Assembly: GCF_025685565.1 (NCBI RefSeq)
Contig: NZ_JAGSYE010000001.1
Location: 2,282,826 to 2,346,825 of the forward strand
From: Granulicella aggregans
GTDB taxonomy: Bacteria; Acidobacteriota; Terriglobia; Terriglobales; Acidobacteriaceae
Length of the DNA stretch: 64,000 bases
Reading direction: 5' to 3'
Part shown: piece after piece, positions 27,163 through 35,157 of the stretch
How the letters are laid out: every line of letters starts with the position of its first letter
How positions within the stretch are numbered: the first letter of the stretch is position 1
Translations under genes and position numbers: made by a program
Notes under the pieces: generated by a model
What the model saw: the letters and a program-made list of their open reading frames with translations, nothing else
The model's database searches: none
Told to the model about the DNA's origin: nothing

Positions 27163-27492
27163 TCCTCCGCGCTCACCGGCAACCTTCCCTTCGCCGAGTG
27201 GACCGAGGTTCTCGGCTCCGAACGCCTCACCGGAGCCCAGCTCGACCGCCTCACCCACCACGTCTACATCCTCGAGATGAACGGCGACAGCTTCCGCCTC
27301 AAACAGAGCCGCCGAAAGCGGAACCCCAACGCCTAGCCCCACCCCACCAAACGCGCCTTGGGGGGAAGGCGAAGGCCTCTTCCGCTACGCTCCAGAGGCC
27401 CTCGCCCCCGCAATACCCAACACTCTTCTTAGACTCCCAAGTGGCTCCCTTCTTGCTCCGCCACACTGGTCTACTTTTACTCCGTCCTTGAC
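27163..27492 (+). mobile_element. istB: IS21-family remnant (istB 3' end plus right terminus)
   Basis: The frame 27178-27336 reads GNLPFAEWTEVLGSERLTG, then DRLTHHVYILEMNGDSFRLK, and stops. This is the characteristic C-terminus of IstB, the AAA+ helper of IS21 transposases. About 155 bases further lies CTACTTTTACTCCGTCCTTGACA-like sequence ending at 27492, typical of an IS21 right terminus. istA and most of istB are gone, so it is a scar. It abuts and truncates the minus-strand gene ending at 27477. Confidence 0.75.
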
Positions 27493-27764
27493 ACATGCTC
27501 GCAGGAGACATAAAAGTTGTTGCAGGCGATTATCCCGAAGATCGGAAAAGGTTGGCAATCGATCAGCGTGAGACGTTGAATCTCGATCTTCAAAGGAGCG
27601 ACGATGACGCAGCCGACGCAGCCCATACCCCCGACGTCTGCGGAGCTACCCGTTACGTGAGGCTCAGGCTGTGATCCAGGCCGCGTGTCCATGAACCCCG
27701 CATCCTGTCCCAGAGCCATAGACGCGAGGGTGAGAAGAAACGTCAAGCTGATTGCACGTCGCAT
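27477..27764 (-). CDS. Small secreted cysteine-containing protein, 3' end replaced by IS21 terminus
   Basis: About 95 residues from the ATG at 27764, which has GGGAG eight bases upstream; two ATGs further upstream have worse spacing. It starts with a signal peptide (MRRAISLTFLLTLASMALGQ). The mature part has paired cysteines (GCVGCV, DCQ, ACNNFYVSCEHV). The last four codons and stop lie inside the IS21 terminus, so the native C-terminus has been lost or altered. Function unknown. It may still be made as a small oxidised periplasmic protein. Confidence 0.5.
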   Translation of the reverse strand: MRRAISLTFLLTLASMALGQDAGFMDTRPGSQPEPHVTGSSADVGGMGCVGCVIVAPLKIEIQRLTLIDCQPFPIFGIIACNNFYVSCEHVSRTE

Positions 27765-28088
27765 GTCGGTCGCTCCCATTCGCGAATTCATCTCCTATCC
27801 CTTCGCAGGGTGCATATCACAAACGACCGTTTGAGACACGTCTTACAGCAGCTCCGATTCCCGAAGCCAAGAGCGCAACAAACACGTCATGCCTCAACAT
27901 CATAATCATTCGCCAAGACGAATCGTCTGTCAGATGACCACCTCAATTTACAGGTGTTACCCGTTTGTGACGTGCTGTTCTAGCGATTGTTGGCTCGAGC
28001 GTGCGGCTGAATCCACCGAGTCACCGAAGCCTAAATACCGGCCCCCATCACCATCCGGCGACATGCTCTATCAGTGAAAGCGCCGCGC
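27765..28088. other. Intergenic region, nothing supported
   Basis: About 320 bp between two minus-strand genes, AT-richer than average. It probably contains the promoter for the small secreted protein. No coding, repeat or hairpin signal stood out. Confidence 0.35.
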
Positions 28089-28637
28089 TCAGATACTGTC
28101 TAGGCTTTCCCTGGGGTGCCGCATCCAAACGATGGGTGGAAAGCCTTGGTATGGTGCCCGCGACCAAAGGCGAAATCTATAATCCCTCCCATCATCGAAG
28201 CGGATACGCGTCTCCACCAACGCTGAAGGACCGGTGTCTGATTCCATGCAGAAAGCCGCCTTAGGAATCTCCTCATAGTAGCCAGCTGCGACCAGGACGA
28301 TAAGGGTAGGTTGAAGCGTCCTTAGATCCTCACGAAGTCCGTCCTCCGCCTGCGCTCGTTGAAGCTCAGCTTCCTGCCTGCCCGGATTGCCTCGTATAAC
28401 GCCCTGCTTGAAGATGTTGCACCATGCAAGATTGCAGTAATTTTCGACGTTCGGGTCCGCAAGTCTGCTTATCCTGCGCGCGAAATGCCAAAAAGACGTT
28501 TGAAGTCCTTCATGCACTTGCGAGTAAATCATGTCTTGGCAATCCCCGCGCGTGGCTTTTCCGATGTAGAGGATGCGGCGTTTCTGTGCGGAGAAGTTCG
28601 CGTGTGCGTACGTTTCAAACTTCTTCGCTAATTGCAT
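28089..28637 (-). CDS. Hypothetical protein, possibly uracil-DNA-glycosylase-fold
   Basis: A 182-residue protein with a GAGGGG site before its ATG. The order of motifs recalls the uracil-DNA glycosylase superfamily: a strand-loop ILYIGKATRGD, then FWHFARRIS, NLAWCNIFKQGVIRGNPG, a Q-rich helix leading to LRTLQPTLIVLVAAGYYEE, and a late W-M-R-H-P. The classic GQxPG and HPSP motifs are not clear, so this is tentative. It is divergent from the three-gene TIR set and could share its promoter region. Confidence 0.5.
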   Translation of the reverse strand: MQLAKKFETYAHANFSAQKRRILYIGKATRGDCQDMIYSQVHEGLQTSFWHFARRISRLADPNVENYCNLAWCNIFKQGVIRGNPGRQEAELQRAQAEDGLREDLRTLQPTLIVLVAAGYYEEIPKAAFCMESDTGPSALVETRIRFDDGRDYRFRLWSRAPYQGFPPIVWMRHPRESLDSI

Positions 28638-28691
28638 GTTGACCCCTCGTTCTCATCCTTTTTCCAAAGGATAATATCGACGGAAAATGGT

Positions 28692-28973
28692 GTGCTGAAA
28701 ACTCCGGTGGCGCATGCACCCTTCGGCGCGGACGCCGTCGCGTATCTTCGTCATTTTTTCGCTGACAATCATCGCATGTGCGAGATGAAGAGGGCGGCCG
28801 CGCGCGAGGAAGAGCAGCGTATCAAGGACCGGTTTGCTTCGACGATCGTCATCATTGCGGCTGTTCATCTGGCGCGTGACCAGAACATCAGCTGGTCATC
28901 GACCCGTCTCGTGTCGGTCCTAGCCGATTGCATCGGCTTGTCTAGGATGATTGTGGAGCGGGTTCTAAGATGA
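28692..28973 (+). CDS. Small uncharacterised protein upstream of the TIR gene
   Basis: About 93 residues if translated from the GTG at 28692; an upstream TTG at 28632 overlaps the start of the divergent gene and is unlikely. The sequence is helical and charged (MKRAAAREEEQRIKDRF, then STIVIIAAVHLARDQN and a C-terminal LADCIGLSRMIVERVL helix). No family was recognised. Its end is only a few bases from the next gene, suggesting one transcript ending with the TIR protein. The start is uncertain and the gene could be spurious. Confidence 0.4.
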   Translation: MLKTPVAHAPFGADAVAYLRHFFADNHRMCEMKRAAAREEEQRIKDRFASTIVIIAAVHLARDQNISWSSTRLVSVLADCIGLSRMIVERVLR

Positions 28974-29003
28974 TCTATGCGGAGATTTGGCCGGAGGCGA
29001 GAG

Positions 29004-29393
29004 GTGATCGGAGCACGGATCTTGTTCAAGGACCACGACATTTACCAGTTTGTGGAATATCAGAAAGCGCGTTTAGGGCAGGAGTACAACTCAGTCCCGG
29101 ATGACAAAGCGCTCGACGAATCATTTATTCAGGAACTGAAGCATCGATACATGCTCGACATTCCCACGTTGAAGCCTGATCAGTGGTCCAAGGATGAACG
29201 CGAAAACGAGACCATCATCTATGTAGCTTTCGAAGGCGATCCTGCAGCTTTCAGGCTCAAGCCCTCTGCCTTCAATGGGACGATAGCTGTCGGAGACGTC
29301 CTCGGCAAGGATCTATTCATCACGGTGTCGAATGCGTCTGCTGGATATGATGTCCTCGGCCACATCAAGCGTGAGAGTGCTAAAGTCGAGTGA
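29004..29393 (+). CDS. Uncharacterised protein next to TIR gene
   Basis: About 130 residues from the GTG at 29004, which has GGAGG six bases upstream; the frame also offers an ATG at 28977. It opens ARILFKDHDIYQFVEYQKARL and has a second part TIIYVAFEGDPAAF, then RLKPSAFNGTIAVGDVLGKD. This alternation of short helix and strand suggests a small two-part fold. No family recognised. It lies 24 bases before the TIR gene, so it may be an accessory or sensor for it (inference). Confidence 0.55.
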   Translation: MIGARILFKDHDIYQFVEYQKARLGQEYNSVPDDKALDESFIQELKHRYMLDIPTLKPDQWSKDERENETIIYVAFEGDPAAFRLKPSAFNGTIAVGDVLGKDLFITVSNASAGYDVLGHIKRESAKVE

Positions 29394-29417
29394 CACTTCA
29401 ACAGCCTTCGCGGAACG

Positions 29418-30308
29418 ATGTTGCACATGGATCAACGCCTGGAAATTGGTCTTCGTGAGTCCATGATGGCACGGAGGCGTGCGATCGAGAACAAGAAGGT
29501 GCGCCAGGAGTTAGATATCCCGAAGCGCCAGCCGACATCCCCAGCGACTGTCACTACGCCGACTCCGAAGCCGGTCGCACGGATCGAGCAAGAGATCACA
29601 AGAAAGCCGCCAGCGTCAGAAATACGCGCACAACAAACCTGGGACATCTTCATGTCGCATGCTTCGCCGGATAAGCGGTGGGTGCGAGGGCTGGTGACGG
29701 CCCTGAGGGAAGCAGATGTCACGGTCTGGTTCGACGAAGATTGCCTGGAGTGGGGCGAGGATCTTCAGCGCGGAATAAATCAAGGTCTCAAGAACTGTCG
29801 CAAAGTGATCGCCGTCTTGTCAAAACCGTATCTGGCGGAGAGAAAGTGGACGGAAGCAGAGATCAGTGGACTGCTCGCACGTGAGAAGCTTGGCGAAACT
29901 CTAATTCTGCCGATCTGGCACCAGATCACCGAGTATGACTTTCAGAAATACAACCTGATTCTCGCTAGCCGAATCGGTAAAGTCAGCGACAGCGATAACT
30001 ACGATGAGATTGTGCGTGCAGTTCTGAAAGTTTTGGGCCGCCAACCCGACGCTGGCAAGAATGCTGGTTCGAGTGCAGTAGTTCCCAAGGAAGGTACGAC
30101 CGTTGCCAGTGTTTTTTACTACAGCCCTGATGGCCAGAGACCGCATATGACAGTCAAGAATGCAGCCGATCGTGAAGGTTGGTTCATTCTTCGTCACACG
30201 GACGGCAGCGTTGATGAAGGAACACTCTCAGATATAGCCATTACAGAGTTCGAAGTCGCTGACAAATCTGAGGCCCATACTTCCCTCTTCTTGAGGCCAA
30301 GGAAATAG
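29418..30308 (+). CDS. TIR-domain protein (probable NADase-type effector)
   Basis: A 296-residue protein. Residues about 75-200 form a TIR domain: WDIFMSHASPDKRWVRGL, then VTVWFDEDCLEWGEDLQ, IAVLSKPYLAERKWTEAE. Glu148 in WTEAE sits where bacterial TIR NADases carry their catalytic Glu. Residues 1-73 are a basic, Pro-rich linker and about 215-296 are a beta-rich tail of unknown kind. Bacterial TIR proteins often cleave NAD+ in phage-defence systems. No ThsA, cyclase, SAVED, STING or Argonaute gene is nearby, so it does not fit a named system. The two small genes upstream may be partners. Confidence 0.78.
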   Translation: MLHMDQRLEIGLRESMMARRRAIENKKVRQELDIPKRQPTSPATVTTPTPKPVARIEQEITRKPPASEIRAQQTWDIFMSHASPDKRWVRGLVTALREADVTVWFDEDCLEWGEDLQRGINQGLKNCRKVIAVLSKPYLAERKWTEAEISGLLAREKLGETLILPIWHQITEYDFQKYNLILASRIGKVSDSDNYDEIVRAVLKVLGRQPDAGKNAGSSAVVPKEGTTVASVFYYSPDGQRPHMTVKNAADREGWFILRHTDGSVDEGTLSDIAITEFEVADKSEAHTSLFLRPRK

Positions 30309-30445
30309 ATGGTCGCTAACAACCACAGTGTCGAAGAGTGACTCGGCTTTTATCGATAATCGATGCGCGGCGTGGAATCGCCATGTTTCAGAGTGCGAAC
30401 GCCCGATTGAAGCGGTGACTTACTTGTGCATTTCGTTGGGATGAC

Positions 30446-33166
30446 TCATAGAACCATCGACGCCGACGGGATGAAAACCGCGAAAACTGTACCCGAAGGC
30501 TGAGGCTTGGATTTGCTGCGAACTCGTATCGTGCCTCCGTGTTTACGCACGATCCCATGGGATACCCAAAGGCCAAGCCCGATCCCGGTAGCTTCTTTCG
30601 TAGAGACGAAAGGCTCGAAGAGGCGCTCCATGACTGCCGGAGAGATTCCGTGTCCGGAGTCGGCGACAACGATCTTTACACCGTCTGGACCTTCCTTCGC
30701 CCAGCTCCTGGATCTCTTCACCCTCACGCGAAGAGATCCGCCGTGCGGCATCGCGTCCATTGCGTTGCCGACGATGTTGGCAATGACCTGGCGGATCTCG
30801 CCTCCGAGACAGGTTGCAACTGCTCCCCGTTCGCAATCGGCGTTCACGCGGATGCTCTTACTCGCCAGCCGTTGCCCGAAGAGAGCAAGGACCGAGTCGA
30901 CGATATCGCAGATGTCGGTCGGCGCCGGTGAGGTCGACTGTCTGTGAAATTGGAGAGTCTGTGTGGTGATGTGCGCGACCCGCCGCAGCTCCTCTTCGGC
31001 AGTCTGGAGATAGCTCTTTGTGTCCGTCTTGAGCGAGTCGTCCTGCAGCGCGAGATACAGGGAGTTAGTGACGCCTGCCAGAGGATTGTTGATCTCGTGC
31101 GCGATGCTGGCGGCGAGCCGGCCGGCCGTCGCCAGCTTTTCCGACTTGCGCAACGCATCCTCGGCCAGCCTCTGCTCATGAGTGTCCGTTAAGCTCCCGA
31201 TCCACCGCTCTATCTGGCCCCCATCGTTCCTGAAGGGAACTGCCCTCGCGAGGAAGTACCGGAAGAGGCCATCCTTTCGCCGCAGCCGGAATTCGTTTAA
31301 ATAAGGCTCTCCGGTTTCGACGGAGTGGTTCCAGAGCTTCAGTGTCGGGGCGAGATCCTCCGGGTGCACCAGCTCCAGCCACTGAATGTTTGGCCTCTCG
31401 GCCTCCGTCACGCCCAGGTAGTCCAGGTAGCGCTGATTACAGTAGGTGTTCTCGCCCGAATCATCGGTCATCCAGACAAGCTGGGGCAGGCTATCTGCGA
31501 GGATACGAAAGCGCTCCTCGCGCTCTCGCAGGCCGCGTTCCGCAAGCTTCTGTTCGTGAATATCCGTACAACTGCCGATCCAGCGCTCTACATCTCCGGC
31601 TTCGTTCCGCACGGGAACTGCTCGTGCAAGAAAGTGCCGATATTGGCCGTCATGCCGGCGCAGACGGTACTCGACCTGGTATGGCTCGGATCGTTCTATC
31701 GATTTGCGCCAGGCGGCAAAGGTGTCTTCCATGTCCTCGGGATGGAAGCGGTCCCGCCATAAGGGGATCTCCGTCTCGCTCGCTTCGACCCCGAAGTACT
31801 CAAAGACGCGTTGATTGCAGTACGTGGTTTCCCCGTTGGAGTTCGCCATCCAGACAAGTTGAGGCAGACTTTCCGCCAGGGCACGAAAACGCTCCTCCCG
31901 TTCTCGCAGCCCGCGCTCTGCCTGCTTTTGTTCGCTAAGATCTAGCACGAAACCGACGTACTCATCCTCGGTCTCCTCCAAGAGGGCATAGCCGCACAAG
32001 ATCGGTACACGACTGCCATCCTTGCGGATGTACTCCTTCTCGTAAGGCGTACAACTTCCTCGCTTGGCGGCCTCCTGGATATGCGCACGGTCCAGATCGG
32101 CATACTCAGGAGGCGTCATCGTATCCCATCGCACCAGGCCCGCTTCCTGGTCCTCACGCGTGTAGCCGGTCATTCTAAGGAGTTCATCGTTGCTCTCACG
32201 GAAAGCGCCAAACCGGTCCGGGATGGCGACTCCCATCATGTCCGACTCGAAGAGTTTGCGGAAACGCGACTCACTGGCCCGGAGAGCTCGCTCCGTTTCT
32301 TTCTTCTCAGTTACATCCCGGAAGTAGATGGAAACGCCATGTTCCGATGGATAGCAGTGACATTCGAACCAGGCGTTCAGCGGCTCCGGATAAAAGTTGT
32401 CGAAGTGGCGAGGTCTCCCTGTTTCTATAGCCCGGCGGTATTGCCTGCCAAACTCCGACTCCGCTGCGTGCGGGAAGAGCTCCCACTGCGTCCTGCCAAT
32501 CATCTCCTCAGGCCGCAAAGCAACGATCCGCGCCGCCTGCTCGTTCACATAGGTATACCGGCCCTGCTTGTCCAAAACCACAAGGCCATCGGTCGTGCTC
32601 TCCAGCACATTCTTCAGGTTTGCCGCGATGGTGTCGCGCTCGCGTTCTGCTTTCAGCTTCGCCGTAACATCGTGGGAGACGGCAAGGATGCCTGAAACCG
32701 CGCCCGTCGGGTCGCGAACGGGACTATAGCTGTAGGTCCAGTAGAGATCCGTCAGGGCTCCCTGCCGCAAGATCGGAATCAGTTCGTTCTCGAAGTAAAG
32801 TTTCGCGCCCTGCTCCAGAACGGACCTCAGCTTTGGTGCCAGAATATGCCACGCTTCTGGCCAACACTCTTGCCCGGTTCGTCCTAAGGCATCAGGATGC
32901 TTCTCCCCCTCAAGCGGCATGCACGCATCGTTGTAAAGCACGACCATCTCAGGCCCCCAGATCAGGAGCATGGGGAACTGGCTCTCCAGCATCATATTGA
33001 CGGCGCAGAGCAGGGTCTCGGACCATTCGGATATCGCGCCGATCGCCGTGGTCTCCCATGGGTGACGGCGTATCCGCTCGGCCATCTCCCCGTCGGCAAA
33101 GATCCGTTCGCTGTTCGGTTTCAGCGGATCGTCAACCTGCAGTGTCGAGGCTTGCCCGATAAGCAT
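30446..33166 (-). CDS. Multi-PAS cytosolic sensor histidine kinase
   Basis: About 906 residues from the ATG at 33166, which has GGAGG just upstream; an upstream ATG adds 7 residues. It has five PAS modules in a row (about 25-180, 190-300, 305-425, 430-555, 558-680), each closed by a D-x-T/S-E-x-K/Q-like PAC end. The last two are near-duplicates (LPQLVWM...YCNQR). Next come the phosphoacceptor helix (LAASIAHEINNPLAGV, His in the H-box) and an HATPase with NIVGNAMDAMPHGG, VVADSGHGIS and GIGLGLWVSHGIV. No membrane span or signal is seen, so it senses a cytosolic ligand or redox state. It is preceded by a response-regulator gene on the same strand. Confidence 0.88.
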   Translation of the reverse strand: MLIGQASTLQVDDPLKPNSERIFADGEMAERIRRHPWETTAIGAISEWSETLLCAVNMMLESQFPMLLIWGPEMVVLYNDACMPLEGEKHPDALGRTGQECWPEAWHILAPKLRSVLEQGAKLYFENELIPILRQGALTDLYWTYSYSPVRDPTGAVSGILAVSHDVTAKLKAERERDTIAANLKNVLESTTDGLVVLDKQGRYTYVNEQAARIVALRPEEMIGRTQWELFPHAAESEFGRQYRRAIETGRPRHFDNFYPEPLNAWFECHCYPSEHGVSIYFRDVTEKKETERALRASESRFRKLFESDMMGVAIPDRFGAFRESNDELLRMTGYTREDQEAGLVRWDTMTPPEYADLDRAHIQEAAKRGSCTPYEKEYIRKDGSRVPILCGYALLEETEDEYVGFVLDLSEQKQAERGLREREERFRALAESLPQLVWMANSNGETTYCNQRVFEYFGVEASETEIPLWRDRFHPEDMEDTFAAWRKSIERSEPYQVEYRLRRHDGQYRHFLARAVPVRNEAGDVERWIGSCTDIHEQKLAERGLREREERFRILADSLPQLVWMTDDSGENTYCNQRYLDYLGVTEAERPNIQWLELVHPEDLAPTLKLWNHSVETGEPYLNEFRLRRKDGLFRYFLARAVPFRNDGGQIERWIGSLTDTHEQRLAEDALRKSEKLATAGRLAASIAHEINNPLAGVTNSLYLALQDDSLKTDTKSYLQTAEEELRRVAHITTQTLQFHRQSTSPAPTDICDIVDSVLALFGQRLASKSIRVNADCERGAVATCLGGEIRQVIANIVGNAMDAMPHGGSLRVRVKRSRSWAKEGPDGVKIVVADSGHGISPAVMERLFEPFVSTKEATGIGLGLWVSHGIVRKHGGTIRVRSKSKPQPSGTVFAVFIPSASMVL

Positions 33167-33324
33167 GACGCCTCCAATCAAACCCATTGTGGATGCAACC
33201 AGTAGATTTTACAGAGGAGATGCGGCTGTGGGTCAAGCGATAGATCGACCTGCGGCCGTTAGAGATTCGATCGAACAATGAGAGTCTCAAACGAGTCGGA
33301 CGCAGAGTAGCGGGAATGAGGTTC

Positions 33325-33785
33325 TCAGATTGCCCAATTTCCGCCCCTATTCTCCGAAACGCCGGATTCGCTACGACGAGAGTCCGAACCCCTATCTGAG
33401 TCGAACGATCGTAATTTCGCCAGCAGGTCAGCCGGGTGAACCGGCTTCGCAAGAATTTCAAAATTATGCCCCTTAGCCCGTGCAGTTTCCAGAAGATCAG
33501 AGGTAGCTGCTTGCCCTGAAAACAGCAAGATCTTGCACGTAGGCAAAATCTCGCGTGTGCGGATGGCAACTTCGATGCCGGTCATCCCAGGCATAATCAC
33601 GTCACTAATGAGCATGTCTGGCTTGAAATAGCTCAGAGCTTCTAGGGCACTCTCACCGCTATAGACGGCCCGCGCGCTAAAACCGGCTTGATTAAGGATG
33701 ATGGCCAACGTGTTTGCAATGACCTGTTCGTCGTCAGCAGTAATGATCCCCCCTCGCGCATTACACGACTCGTCGATTCGCTCAT
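33325..33785 (-). pseudogene. Single-domain response regulator, frameshifted near its start
   Basis: The receiver fold is clear from residue about 20 on: NTLAIILNQAGFSARAV, LISDVIMPGMTG (phosphoacceptor Asp), LLFSGQ, LAKPVHPADLL (conserved Lys). The preceding strand with the acidic pair (IITADDEQ) is in the same frame but has no start codon. A good start (ATG 33785, GGGGGA upstream) reads MSESTSRVMREGG in another frame. One extra G in the G6 run (33748-33753, read as C6 on plus) would join them perfectly. So this is a frameshift mutation, a phase-variable tract or a sequencing error. It is the probable partner of the PAS kinase downstream. Confidence 0.65.
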
Positions 33786-34239
33786 AGTCTTGTCCCCCGG
33801 TGGCAGATAGACAAACTGAAGAACACGCGCCTCAGACTCGCTAGTCCTGCCCATAGATTACCGGTCCATCAGTTCAACCGTCTTTTCAGACCTTCTCCCT
33901 ATACCGGATATTGAAAATGATTCGAGCAGCACTCGTCGTCTAGTGCGTGATGTCAAAAGTTATATCAGTTAAGCGACAGATTGTTGATTGCGTTCGGACA
34001 CTTTTTGCGTTCAGTCTTGATCGAGGATGCTGGGGCAGTGGGCCAGCTCCGTCAGTCACTTCTCGCGATGGCAGGGGGCAGGGCCAACGTTCGATAAGAC
34101 TCTGAAACGATATGACGAAGGAAGACTGTTGCCCGCAGCGACAGCGACGATCTTCTTATCCTTGCCCGGCGCGTTGAGCCGCCCGCAAGGCCCATTTTTT
34201 TACGCTCGCGAAGGTGGCACCCGCAAAACGCCTGCCCCT
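33786..34239. other. Intergenic region, nothing supported
   Basis: About 450 bp upstream of the response-regulator gene. It probably contains that gene's promoter. No strong promoter, hairpin or family-like frame was identified. Confidence 0.3.
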
Positions 34240-34437
34240 TCAAGCAAACACGTGCGGAGTTCGAAAGGCCACGACGGAAGTCTTTGACTGTCGGGATGGA
34301 TGTCCTAGCGAAAAGTGATTGCCATCGAACTTGACAAACACGAGAGCGAGGATCAGAACAGCGACAATGGTCACGCAGAATAGAACGAGAACCAGGCGGA
34401 AGTTCGGCTTATTTGGTTTTACCTGTTCGATCGGCAT
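34240..34437 (-). CDS. Small single-span membrane protein
   Basis: About 65 residues from the internal ATG at 34437 (MPIEQVKPNKPNF), followed by a clear transmembrane helix (RLVLVLFCVTIVAVLILALVFV) and a short polar tail. There is no good ribosome site, and no family was recognised. It may be a genuine small inner-membrane protein or a leftover. Confidence 0.4.
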   Translation of the reverse strand: MPIEQVKPNKPNFRLVLVLFCVTIVAVLILALVFVKFDGNHFSLGHPSRQSKTSVVAFRTPHVFA

Positions 34438-34584
34438 ACGAAATAGATGCCGACGTGTGAAAAGTCGTTGGCCAAAGTGCCCGCGGATGAGGCACATTCA
34501 AAGGACTTCGATTTACCGGCGCTCTGCATTGCTGCCTCCACTCCCAGCTTCGCCGGACCACAAAGACCCGGCTCATGACCCCTC

Positions 34585-34773
34585 GTGGGTGGTATCGGAG
34601 CTCCGATTCTATTTGGCCTCCTCATCAATACCGGCTCTTGCTTCCCCGTAGCCGCGGGCTATGCACTTGGCGCGGCGCTCATGATTGCCGCAGCAATATG
34701 CGAGCATTTCATTGGTGTTGAAGCAGCCGGCAAGAGCCTCGAAGCGGTTTCAAAACCGCTTCAAAGCCAATGA
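34585..34773 (+). pseudogene. C-terminal remnant of an MFS transporter
   Basis: About 60 residues reading GIGAPILFGLLINTGS, then VAAGYALGAALMIAAAICEHF and VEAAGKSLEAVSKPL, which is the last one or two helices and tail of a metabolite:H+ MFS transporter. The rest of the gene is absent. Its end overlaps, on the other strand, the end of the eda-like fragment. A perfect 10-bp palindrome (34741-34762) lies exactly there. Confidence 0.6.
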
Positions 34774-35098
34774 CGGTTTCAGTCGTGGTAGAGCACACAG
34801 GGATACGCTCTAATTCTCCGAGCGTGTGAAGGTCGCGTTCGGCATGAGATTGCCGAAGATAGAGATCAAGCTCCTGATAGCGCACGGTACCCGCTCCGAT
34901 CATCACATGGGGCAAGTCCTTCTTTAGCTGCCTTATGACATCGATAGCACCGGACACGGTCATCATAATCTCCAGAACCGTTACTCCGCCGGCCGCAATC
35001 ACCGACGCCAGACCTACTGCTTCCTCAACGCTCTCGGCTCGCAGAACCGGAACCAAACCAACCTCATGCAACTTATGCAGAACCTGCGCTTTCGTCAT
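34709..35098 (-). pseudogene. eda: Chimeric fragment: KDPG aldolase N-terminus joined to Lrp-like tail
   Basis: Residues 1-71 are the start of a KHG/KDPG aldolase (GLVPVLRAESVEEAVGLA, GGVTVLEIMMT, VMIGAGTV) with a good AAGGAAG ribosome site. After GTV the match ends abruptly; a complete enzyme would be about 210 residues. The remainder (DLYLRQSHAERDLHTLGELE, then PVCSTTTETVIGF) resembles the C-terminal ligand-binding part of Lrp/AsnC regulators. A deletion probably fused two genes. Aldolase activity is not expected since the catalytic Lys segment is missing. The Lrp assignment is tentative. Confidence 0.6.
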
Positions 35099-35157
35099 GG
35101 CTTCCTTTTGACTATCGTGACTGGTTGTTGGAGAGAAATATTGCCAGTTGTTCTCAG

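Noticed and set aside
29418..30308. Assignment of the TIR locus to Thoeris or CBASS
   Set aside because: No SIR2/SLOG protein, cyclase, Cap or SAVED gene is present nearby, so naming it would overreach.
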